The notes under the pieces: model-generated
Told to the model about the DNA's origin: nothing
Database searches by the model: none
The model's input: only the letters and a program-made list of their open reading frames with translations
Part shown: in pieces, positions 1-6,525 of the stretch
Layout: each line of letters begins with the position of its first letter
Position numbering within the stretch: position 1 is the stretch's first letter
Assembly (NCBI GenBank): GCA_030834365.1
Contig: JAURFJ010000043.1
Location: 1 to 10,956 of the forward strand
Length of the DNA stretch: 10,956 nucleotides
From: Flavobacteriaceae bacterium
GTDB taxonomy: Bacteria; Bacteroidota; Bacteroidia; Flavobacteriales; Flavobacteriaceae
Direction of reading: 5' to 3'
Program-made: the position numbers and the translations under genes

Positions 1-1230
1 GGCGAAGATAAGATCGCCAAGAAGGCCCGTCTAGAGCGAATAGAACCCATGGAGGTCGTTCAGAAATACACGGTTGACTTTCATCAAACACTAGAAAAGT
101 TCAACCTGCTTTCTCCAAGCATTGAACCGACTGCAACCGGACACATCATTGAACAGATCGAAATCATCGAGCAAATCATTGAAAAAGGCTACGCCTACGT
201 TAAAAACGGCTCGGTTTACTTCGATGTGCTCCAATTTAATAAAGCGCACGACTACGGAAAACTTAGCGGACGAAAGCTCGAAGACATGATTCCCAATACA
301 AGAGGGCTTCAAGGTCATCTAGAGAAGAAAAATCCTCAAGATTTTGCCCTTTGGAAGAAGGCAGAGCCTCAGCACATCATGAGGTGGACCTCTCCATGGG
401 GAGACGGATTTCCAGGCTGGCACATTGAGTGTACCGCCATGAGTACCAAATATTTGGGCTCACATTTCGATATCCATGGAGGTGGCTTGGACCTCAAGTT
501 TCCGCATCACGAATGTGAAATAGCACAGGCTGAAGCTCACTCCGGATCGTCGCCGGTAAACTATTGGCTTCACGCCAATATGCTCACCCTGAATGGCAAA
601 AAAATGTCTAAATCTACAGACAACAATATCTACCCTCATGAGATTTTTAGCGGTGAAAATCGGATCTTTTCTCGGGCCTTTACCCCTTCGGTGGTTCGCT
701 TCTTCATGATGCAAGCACACTACACTAGTATTCTTGACCTGAGTCAAGAGGCCCTAGAGGCAGCGGACAAAGGCTATCAACGACTTATGGAGGCCATTCA
801 AACCCTTCACACCCTTAAGGGCAATGCCGATCAATCTAACTTTGATACGAGCGCCTGGGTAAATCGCTGCTACGCAGCCATGAACGACGATTTCAACACT
901 CCCGTGCTCATCGCTCAACTTTTTGAGGCGGTCAAACAGGTTAATCTACTCAAAGAGGGTCAACTGAAGTTGACCGAGGCCGATGTTCAACTGCTTAGCC
1001 AAACGCTAAACACCTTCACTTTTGATGTCTTAGGGTTGCGCGATGAAAGTAAAATCGATGCAAGTCATTTTGAAAAACTAGCGGGTGTGATTGAACTACT
1101 GATTGATCAGCGAAACAAGGCACGAGAACGCCGTGACTTTGCAGCATCAGATGAGATAAGAGATCAGTTGCTCGGTTTGGGAATTCAGTTAAAAGACTCT
1201 AAAGAAGGAACCACTTTTTCCCTCTCATGA
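1..1230 (+). CDS. cysS: Cysteinyl-tRNA synthetase, 3' part (start outside the window)
   Basis: This cytoplasmic class I aminoacyl-tRNA synthetase charges tRNA-Cys with cysteine. The frame is open from base 1, so the visible 409 residues are the C-terminal part of a protein usually near 460-500 residues. The ATG at 49 is internal, because the 16 codons before it ([16 protein letters not shown]) read as synthetase sequence. Counting from the window edge, the WHIEC motif supplies a zinc-ligand cysteine at residue 144. FPHHECE supplies the His and Glu ligands at 169 and 173. The KMSKS ATP-binding loop is at 201-205 (bases 601-615). The HIGH motif and the first zinc cysteine lie upstream, out of sight. 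The last part (roughly 260-409) is the helical DALR-type anticodon-binding region and the short C-terminal domain, including [18 protein letters not shown]. The stop overlaps the yidD start as ATGA. Identification is secure. Confidence 0.97.
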   Translation, partial: GEDKIAKKARLERIEPMEVVQKYTVDFHQTLEKFNLLSPSIEPTATGHIIEQIEIIEQIIEKGYAYVKNGSVYFDVLQFNKAHDYGKLSGRKLEDMIPNTRGLQGHLEKKNPQDFALWKKAEPQHIMRWTSPWGDGFPGWHIECTAMSTKYLGSHFDIHGGGLDLKFPHHECEIAQAEAHSGSSPVNYWLHANMLTLNGKKMSKSTDNNIYPHEIFSGENRIFSRAFTPSVVRFFMMQAHYTSILDLSQEALEAADKGYQRLMEAIQTLHTLKGNADQSNFDTSAWVNRCYAAMNDDFNTPVLIAQLFEAVKQVNLLKEGQLKLTEADVQLLSQTLNTFTFDVLGLRDESKIDASHFEKLAGVIELLIDQRNKARERRDFAASDEIRDQLLGLGIQLKDSKEGTTFSLS

Positions 1231-1448
1231 ATAAAGCCCTAACCCGCTTTTTTATATTTTGGGTGCGGGCTTACCAATACCTTATTTCGCCTTACACCCC
1301 ATCAAGCTGTCGCTACGTGCCTACCTGCTCAGAGTATGCCGTTGAGGCCCTAAAAAAGCACGGACCTTTCAAGGGGGGATGGCTCGCCCTTAAGCGGATT
1401 GCCAGTTGCCATCCATGGGGCAAAAGCGGACACGACCCGGTTCCATAA
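1227..1448 (+). CDS. yidD: Membrane protein insertion efficiency factor YidD
   Basis: This 73-residue protein belongs to the YidD family, small inner-membrane-associated proteins thought to assist YidC/Sec-dependent insertion of membrane proteins. The family core is intact: [27 protein letters not shown] at about residues 16-42, then [20 protein letters not shown] and the closing GHDPVP. Conserved cysteines are at 28, 34 and 61. The N-terminal stretch (about 1-20) is hydrophobic with a few basic residues, consistent with a membrane-associating helix and not a cleaved signal. The length is normal for the family. Its ATG overlaps the cysS stop by four bases (ATGA), so translation is probably coupled to cysS; no Shine-Dalgarno sequence is visible. 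YidD is often encoded with rnpA and yidC near oriC, so this position beside cysS and lgt is a different context. The family role is known from other bacteria; here it is inferred. Confidence 0.95.
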   Translation: MNKALTRFFIFWVRAYQYLISPYTPSSCRYVPTCSEYAVEALKKHGPFKGGWLALKRIASCHPWGKSGHDPVP

Positions 1449-1487
1449 CGACCCTGATTTAATTATATTCGCTCTAAAACCTAACCT

Positions 1488-2453
1488 ATGACCATTCTCG
1501 GCATCGTCTGGAATCCTAATGACACCTTACTCAACATTGGACCCCTTCAGCTCAAATATTACAATACCATGTGGATCGCTGCGTTTGCGCTCGGATGGTA
1601 CCTCATGAAACGCTTCTTCAACAATGAAGAAAAGCCACTCGATAAACTCGATTCACTTTTTGTTTACAGTGTGGTTTCTATAATACTTGGGGCGCGATTA
1701 GGCCACGTGATTTTTTATGATTGGGCCTATTATCAAAACCATTTAATTGAGATTTTACTTCCAATACGCGAAAACCCGCGCTCTAGTTTATTCGGCCTGA
1801 TCAATGGGTACCAATTCACTGGATTCACCGGACTAGCTAGCCACGGAGCAGCTACGGCCGCCATTATCGCCTTCTATCTTTTTAGTAAAAAGGTACAGTC
1901 CCTTTCTTTTTTATGGATTGTAGATCGTGTGGCCATTGTATCAGCTATTGGCGGTGCCTTTGTACGTATTGGCAACTTCTTTAATTCAGAAATCAACGGA
2001 AAGCCTACCGATGAAGCCTTTCTATTTGCGACTAAATTCATACGCGACGCTGATGATATGCCCGCTTATCAGGCCGTTTCACTAACCAAAGAGTCAAGTG
2101 CAGATGCAGCCTACAAGGCTATAGCATCAGACCCGGCATTTAGCGAAATACTTGAAGCTATTCCTTTCAGGCATCCGGTTCAGCTCTATGAAGCCTTTGC
2201 CTACATCGGCATCTTCATACTTATGTACTTTGTATTTTACCCGAATAAACAATGGCGTGAAAAGCCCGGATTTCTTTTCGGATTTTGGCTTTCATCGGTA
2301 TTTACCGCCCGATTTGTTCTGGAATATTTTAAGAAAAGTCAAGGGGGATTCGAGGAGGCATTGGGCCTGCTATCTACTGGTCAGTGGCTGAGTATTCCGC
2401 TCGTTCTTGCAGGACTCTATTTGATGTTTAGATCACGACCTACTCAAGGGTAA
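1488..2453 (+). CDS. lgt: Prolipoprotein diacylglyceryl transferase
   Basis: Lgt is an inner-membrane enzyme that moves the diacylglyceryl group of phosphatidylglycerol onto the lipobox cysteine of prolipoproteins, the first step of lipoprotein maturation. The 321-residue product has several hydrophobic segments (about 25-45, 55-78, 112-133, 142-160, 236-252, 262-275, 300-315). Residues matching those needed in E. coli Lgt are present: His119 in the SHG motif, Arg160, Asn163, Glu168 and Gly171 in RIGNFFNSEING, HPVQLYE at 229-235, and Arg275 and Glu279 in RFVLE. A polar insertion of about 55 residues (about 173-227) separates the RIGN motif from HPVQLYE and makes the protein longer than the 291-residue E. 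coli enzyme; I believe such an insertion is usual in Bacteroidota. The start follows yidD by 39 bases with no clear Shine-Dalgarno sequence. It is probably transcribed with cysS and yidD and ends at the shared terminator just downstream. Confidence 0.97.
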   Translation: MTILGIVWNPNDTLLNIGPLQLKYYNTMWIAAFALGWYLMKRFFNNEEKPLDKLDSLFVYSVVSIILGARLGHVIFYDWAYYQNHLIEILLPIRENPRSSLFGLINGYQFTGFTGLASHGAATAAIIAFYLFSKKVQSLSFLWIVDRVAIVSAIGGAFVRIGNFFNSEINGKPTDEAFLFATKFIRDADDMPAYQAVSLTKESSADAAYKAIASDPAFSEILEAIPFRHPVQLYEAFAYIGIFILMYFVFYPNKQWREKPGFLFGFWLSSVFTARFVLEYFKKSQGGFEEALGLLSTGQWLSIPLVLAGLYLMFRSRPTQG

Positions 2454-2474
2454 TCTTTGATCAACTTGCAAAAT

Positions 2475-2508
2475 AAAGAGGGGCCTTAAAGCCCCTCTTT
2501 TTCTTTTC
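2475..2508. terminator. Bidirectional rho-independent terminator between lgt and secDF
   Basis: A perfect 10-bp stem pairs AAAGAGGGGC (2475-2484) with GCCCCTCTTT (2491-2500) around the six-base loop CTTAAA. Reading plus, a T-rich run (2498-2508, broken by one C) follows, which suits termination of lgt 22 bases after its stop. Reading minus, the same stem is followed by TTTATTTT, which suits termination of secDF. The secDF stop codon (2486-2488) sits in the loop and the last secDF codons form one arm, so one element serves both convergent genes. Function is inferred from structure alone. Confidence 0.9.
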
Positions 2509-5404
2509 CTAGAGTATCGTACATCACCGGAGTAGCGATGAATAGAGACGAATAGGTTCCGACCAAGATACCTATGATCATGGCGAACATAAACCCTCTG
2601 AGGCTCTCTCCGCCAAAGATAAAAATGGCTAGAAGTACGATGAGCGTTGTTAATGAGGTATTCAGGGTACGACTCAAGGTGCTGTTAAGCGCCTCATTGA
2701 CGTGGGTGCCCTTCTTCCATCCCTTGGTGTTTACTACCTCACGAATGCGGTCGAAGACCACAACTGTGTCGTTTAAGGAATATCCGATAACCGTCAAAAT
2801 AGCAGCTATAAAGGCCTGGTCGATTTCCATGTTAAAAGGCATGAAGGCACTAGTAAAAGAGAACACACCCAGCACGATGAGTACATCGTGAAAAACAGCC
2901 GTAACCGCGCCTAAAGAGAACTGCCACTTTCTAAAGCGCATCAAAATATATAAGAACACAATGGTCAATGAGCCTATAATAGCCAAGAAGGCATTCTTCT
3001 TGATATCATCGGCAATAGTAGGACCTACCTTGACCGACTGCAAAATTCCCACATCTTTGCCTTCTGCAGGAGCAACAAAGTCTTCAAGCGTTGTACCTGC
3101 AGACATATATTTCTGAAGTACATCAAACAATTTTCCTTGTATTTCTTGATCTACCTCTAGGCCTTCAACATCAACCTTATAGGCAGTGGTAATTTTTATT
3201 TGATTGGCCCCTCCAAAGGTTTTAACATTTGTTCCGCTGCCAAAAACCTCGTTAAGCTCACCAGAAATCTCCGATGGACTCACCTCTTGTTCAAAGCGTA
3301 TTTGGTAGGTGCGACCACCGACGAAATCAACCCCCTCTTGCAGTCCTTTTGTAGCTAAAGACCCAAGTGAAGCTACTATCAAAACAGCAGAAATCACATA
3401 TGCAATTTTTCTTGAGGCTATAAATCCAAAGTCGACCTTGCTAAATAGATTCGCCGTTAAAGGAGTAGCGAAAGTCAATTGACGGCCTTTTTTGTTCAAG
3501 TAACCTTCGATAAATAGGCGCGTTACAAAAATTGCGGTAAAGAGTGAGGTCAAAATACCGATTAGAAGCGTGGTGGCAAACCCTTTAATCGGGCCCGAAC
3601 CGAACAAAAAGAGCACTACAGCGGTAAGACCTGTAGTGATGTTAGCATCGAGAATAGACGATAGGGCGTTTGAGAATCCATCACTAATTGATAGGGCCAA
3701 ACCTTTCCCTTTACGAAGCTCTTCACGAATGCGCTCAAAAACAAGCACATTAGCATCAACAGACATACCAATCGTAAGCACGATACCTGCAATACCCGGA
3801 AGAGTCAATACCGCTCCAAGGCTAGTCAAAACGCCAAAGATGAGTACAATGTTTAAAATCAGAGCGATATCGGCAAAAAGACCTGCGCGACCGTAGTAGA
3901 AGATCATCCACAACAGTACAAAGGCCATCGCGATCATAAAAGATAGAAATCCACTGCTAATCGCCTCTTGGCCTAAAGACGGACCTACAATTTCTGATTG
4001 AACGATCTCGGCAGAAGCAGGAAGTTTACCGGCGCGGAGCACATTGGCAATATCTTTAGTCTCGTTAATCGTGAAGTCACCTGTGATCTCAGATCGACCC
4101 CCGGAGATTGGACCCGAAGAAACGCCAGGCGCTGTATACACCTTGTTGTCAAGAACAATAGCAATTCCGGTTTGGTTTTGATAAACATCACCGGTCATAC
4201 GCTCCCATTCTCTAGCTCCTTTAGTGTTCATAGTCATGCTCACTGCCGGCTTGCCAAACTGATCAAATGTATCTTGGGCATCAGAAACCACATCGCCCGA
4301 AATTCGAGGAAGACCTTCTCTATTTGATTTTAGGGCATATAACTCAACGATTTCAGCATCGTCTCCAACACGCTGCCAAGCAAATTTGGTGAATTTCACA
4401 GCGGCCGGAAGTAAGGCCTTTACCTCATTATTGCGCAAATAGCCGCCAATCTCGGCGGTATCTTTTACGGCAGCGCGCACAAAGGCGTTAGAACCAGGAG
4501 CCGGGGCAATTAATTTACTGAGTAATGGATTCGTGTTAGAAAGACTGTCTGCTGCATTTTCAAGCAATGCTTCTACCTCATCTTGGCTTTCACGGGAGTT
4601 AATCTCTGCCACTTTTGAATCGGCAGCAAATAAGAATTGAGAAAGCGCTTGCTCCTCTTGAGGAATAGTCTCCCAAAACTCCAATTGCGCGGTAGAAGAA
4701 AGTAACTCTTGAGCTCGATTGATATCTCTAGCTCCAGGAAGTTCAACCAAGATACGCCCTGAATTACCCACACGTTGAATGTTAGGCTGAGTAACCCCAA
4801 AGCCGTCAATACGCTCTCTTAGAACCTCAAAGGCAGAGACAATAGACTCGTCAATTTTGCGACGCACAATGGGCTTAACCTCATCATTAGTCATTTCAAA
4901 ATTGATCTCGTCACTTAAGTTTTTATTGGCGAAAATGTCAGGAGAAGCCAATTTCGCTTGAGCATCGCGCTCAAAGGCCTCAAAAAACAGCTCTACGTAG
5001 TTAGCGTCGCTTTGCTTAGATGCCTCGTCAGCAGCTAAAAGCGCCGCATTAAAAGCCGGATTCTTTGAATCAGAAGCCAACCCTTTTAAAATATCCTTAA
5101 CTGAGATCTGCAGGGTAACGTTGATACCTCCTTTAAGGTCAAGCCCCTTGTTTAGCTCTTTGTCTTTAGCATCAGCATAAGAAGTGAAACCCAGTACCGG
5201 TAAATCGGCCACCGAATCTAAATAAGCAGCCGTTACGCGTTCTCTTTGAGTTATGTAATCTTCTATACCTTCTTCAACATTCACAGAGGCGTAACGCTCT
5301 GCATCGCCCTCAATTTTGCTGGTGATAAATGTAAATGACAGTTGGTAGATACTCACTACGCCAAAAAGAATGGCGAACAATCGAATCAATCCTTTATTCT
5401 GCAT
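2486..5404 (-). CDS. secDF: Protein translocase subunit SecDF (SecD-SecF fusion)
   Basis: SecDF is an accessory membrane complex of the Sec translocon that uses the proton gradient to pull proteins across the inner membrane. Here SecD and SecF are one 972-residue polypeptide. Order: an N-terminal membrane helix (about 7-28); a large periplasmic region with the DLKGG motif (89-93) and the SecD core with RERIDGFGV (196-204); SecD membrane helices (about 485-635) with GMSVDANVLVFERIREEL at 546-563; then the SecF half with a helix (about 666-682), DFVGG (693-697), a smaller periplasmic domain, and helices from about 803 to 960 including YSLNDTVVVFDRIRE (875-889). By motif, Asp550, Asp879 and Arg912 match the proton-path residues described in Thermus SecDF. 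A segment at about 245-345 looks extra to the SecD core. A TAnnTTTG promoter lies 38 bases before the start, and the 3' end runs into the shared terminator. Identity is secure; only the helix boundaries are estimates. Confidence 0.97.
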   Translation of the reverse strand: MQNKGLIRLFAILFGVVSIYQLSFTFITSKIEGDAERYASVNVEEGIEDYITQRERVTAAYLDSVADLPVLGFTSYADAKDKELNKGLDLKGGINVTLQISVKDILKGLASDSKNPAFNAALLAADEASKQSDANYVELFFEAFERDAQAKLASPDIFANKNLSDEINFEMTNDEVKPIVRRKIDESIVSAFEVLRERIDGFGVTQPNIQRVGNSGRILVELPGARDINRAQELLSSTAQLEFWETIPQEEQALSQFLFAADSKVAEINSRESQDEVEALLENAADSLSNTNPLLSKLIAPAPGSNAFVRAAVKDTAEIGGYLRNNEVKALLPAAVKFTKFAWQRVGDDAEIVELYALKSNREGLPRISGDVVSDAQDTFDQFGKPAVSMTMNTKGAREWERMTGDVYQNQTGIAIVLDNKVYTAPGVSSGPISGGRSEITGDFTINETKDIANVLRAGKLPASAEIVQSEIVGPSLGQEAISSGFLSFMIAMAFVLLWMIFYYGRAGLFADIALILNIVLIFGVLTSLGAVLTLPGIAGIVLTIGMSVDANVLVFERIREELRKGKGLALSISDGFSNALSSILDANITTGLTAVVLFLFGSGPIKGFATTLLIGILTSLFTAIFVTRLFIEGYLNKKGRQLTFATPLTANLFSKVDFGFIASRKIAYVISAVLIVASLGSLATKGLQEGVDFVGGRTYQIRFEQEVSPSEISGELNEVFGSGTNVKTFGGANQIKITTAYKVDVEGLEVDQEIQGKLFDVLQKYMSAGTTLEDFVAPAEGKDVGILQSVKVGPTIADDIKKNAFLAIIGSLTIVFLYILMRFRKWQFSLGAVTAVFHDVLIVLGVFSFTSAFMPFNMEIDQAFIAAILTVIGYSLNDTVVVFDRIREVVNTKGWKKGTHVNEALNSTLSRTLNTSLTTLIVLLAIFIFGGESLRGFMFAMIIGILVGTYSSLFIATPVMYDTLGKEKEGL

Positions 5405-5442
5405 GGATCGGATGGGTTAAATAAACAATTTATAAATGCGTG

Positions 5443-5473
5443 CAAATATATCATTTCGTCTAAGATCTGACAA
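5443..5473 (-). promoter_or_regulatory. Bacteroidota-type promoter of secDF
   Basis: On the minus strand TATATTTG (5450-5443) matches the Bacteroidota -7 consensus TAnnTTTG exactly. A TTG (5473-5471) lies 20 bases upstream, in the usual place of the -33 element. The box ends 38 bases before the secDF ATG, leaving an expected leader of roughly 30 bases. The 144-base gap between secDF and mdh holds only this promoter and the hairpin behind mdh. The assignment rests on sequence match only. Confidence 0.75.
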
Positions 5474-5489
5474 TTATTGCAGGGCTAAA

Positions 5490-5524
5490 GCAAACGCCCC
5501 GCACGAAACGTGCGGGGCGTTTGC
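5490..5524 (-). terminator. Long perfect hairpin behind mdh, probable terminator
   Basis: GCAAACGCCCCGCACG (5490-5505) pairs perfectly with CGTGCGGGGCGTTTGC (5509-5524): 16 base pairs with a formal three-base loop, or 15 pairs with the loop GAAAC. It begins 24 bases after the mdh stop, reading minus. The T content downstream is modest (the TTT within the arm, then CTTTAG), so it is not a textbook U-tract. The most likely role is ending mdh transcription before the secDF promoter, which starts 16 bases further on. Confidence 0.75.
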
Positions 5525-5548
5525 CCATCTTCAGTCTTTAGTCGGCAC

Positions 5549-6475
5549 TTAAACAGACAATAAGACATTAGTCGCGCGCACTCCTTTGGCTGATTCTTGG
5601 AGCTTTTCTTTTTCCGCATCAGAAAGCGGAATAGAGACTATTTCTTCGATTCCATTTTTTCCGAGGATTACGGGAACACCAATGCAAATATCAGACAGCC
5701 CATACTCTCCGTCTAGAAGAACAGAGCATGGGAATAGTTTCTTTTGGTCGCAGGCAATGGCCTGAACCAGCGAAGAAACCGCGGCACCAGGAGCATACCA
5801 AGCGCTTGTACCGAGTAATTTGGTGAGCGTGGCCCCTCCGACCTTAGTTTCCTCTACGACCCACTGGAGCTGCTCATCATTTAAGAAAGTATTGACCTTT
5901 ACCGAATTGCGTGTGGCGTGATCGATAAGCGGAACCATCCCCGTATCGCTATGTCCACCGATAACCATTCCGTCTACATCAGAGATAGGAGCCTTTAGGG
6001 CCTCAGCTAATCGGTATTTGAAACGCGCGCTATCTAGGGCTCCACCCATACCAATAATTCGGTTTTTAGGTAAACCTGAAACTTTATGTGCCAAATAGGT
6101 CATGGTGTCCATTGGGTTACTCACCACAATGACTATCGCATTTGGAGAATACTTGAGCAGGTTCTCTGTAACCGTTTGCACTATACCGGCGTTTATTCCA
6201 ATCAACTCTTCTCGGGTCATTCCGGGTTTACGCGGAATACCTGAGGTAATGACCACCACCGCGCTATTAGCCGTCTGAGCATAATCTGCTGTGGTTCCTG
6301 TAATGGTCGTGTCAAACCCATTCAAAGAGGCGGTTTGCATGAGATCCATTGCCTTTCCTTCTGCGAATCCCTCTTTTATGTCTAGAAGAACTACCTCTGA
6401 GGCAAAGTTTTTCATCGCGATATACTCGGCACAGCTAGCCCCAACCGCGCCAGCGCCTACTACTGAAATTTTCAT
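5549..6475 (-). CDS. mdh: Malate dehydrogenase (NAD-dependent)
   Basis: The enzyme interconverts malate and oxaloacetate with NAD in the TCA cycle, in the cytoplasm. The 308-residue protein belongs to the LDH-like type of malate dehydrogenase found in Bacteroidota, Chlorobi and Chloroflexi. The Rossmann motif GAGAVG is at 7-12, and Asp32 at the end of the second strand favours NAD over NADP. Substrate-binding arginines are Arg82 and Arg88 in GIPRKPGMTREEL, and Arg151 in DSARF. Asn120 lies in SNPMD, and the catalytic pair is Asp148 and His175 (GGHSDTGMVP). The residue between Arg82 and Pro84 is Lys, as in malate-specific members and unlike the glutamine of lactate dehydrogenases. It starts 50 bases after the gyrB stop, with its own promoter box in the gap, and is followed by a strong hairpin, so it may be transcribed alone. 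Identification is secure. Confidence 0.97.
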   Translation of the reverse strand: MKISVVGAGAVGASCAEYIAMKNFASEVVLLDIKEGFAEGKAMDLMQTASLNGFDTTITGTTADYAQTANSAVVVITSGIPRKPGMTREELIGINAGIVQTVTENLLKYSPNAIVIVVSNPMDTMTYLAHKVSGLPKNRIIGMGGALDSARFKYRLAEALKAPISDVDGMVIGGHSDTGMVPLIDHATRNSVKVNTFLNDEQLQWVVEETKVGGATLTKLLGTSAWYAPGAAVSSLVQAIACDQKKLFPCSVLLDGEYGLSDICIGVPVILGKNGIEEIVSIPLSDAEKEKLQESAKGVRATNVLLSV

Positions 6476-6512
6476 AAGACAGTGTCTTTTAAAGGTTAAT
6501 ACTGATGTGCTG

Positions 6513-6520
6513 CAAAAATA
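6513..6520 (-). promoter_or_regulatory. Probable -7 box of the mdh promoter
   Basis: TATTTTTG (6520-6513, minus) matches TAnnTTTG exactly and ends 37 bases before the mdh ATG, the same distance as for secDF. The nearest upstream TTG (6536-6534) is only 13 bases away, shorter than the usual 19-21, so the -33 element is weak or absent. The promoter region overlaps the last codons of gyrB. Read-through from gyrB is also possible, as no hairpin separates the two genes. Confidence 0.55.
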
Positions 6521-6525
6521 AGATG

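Noticed and set aside
49..51. ATG at 49 as the start of cysS
   Set aside because: The same frame is open back to base 1, the upstream codons read as synthetase sequence, and the HIGH motif must lie further upstream, so this is an internal Met in a truncated gene.
460..747. Minus-strand frame of 95 residues opposite cysS
   Set aside because: It covers the conserved zinc-site and KMSKS region of cysS in antisense and has no recognisable protein character.
1464..1471. TATATTCG upstream of lgt as a promoter -7 box
   Set aside because: It differs by one base from TAnnTTTG, lacks a TTG at the -33 distance, and lies in a 39-base gap inside an apparent operon, so co-transcription with yidD is simpler.
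3570..4327. Plus-strand reading frames of about 108 residues (3570-3896 and 3998-4327) opposite secDF
   Set aside because: They lie wholly antisense to strongly conserved secDF codons, show no family motif and have no promoter box; their openness follows from secDF codon use.
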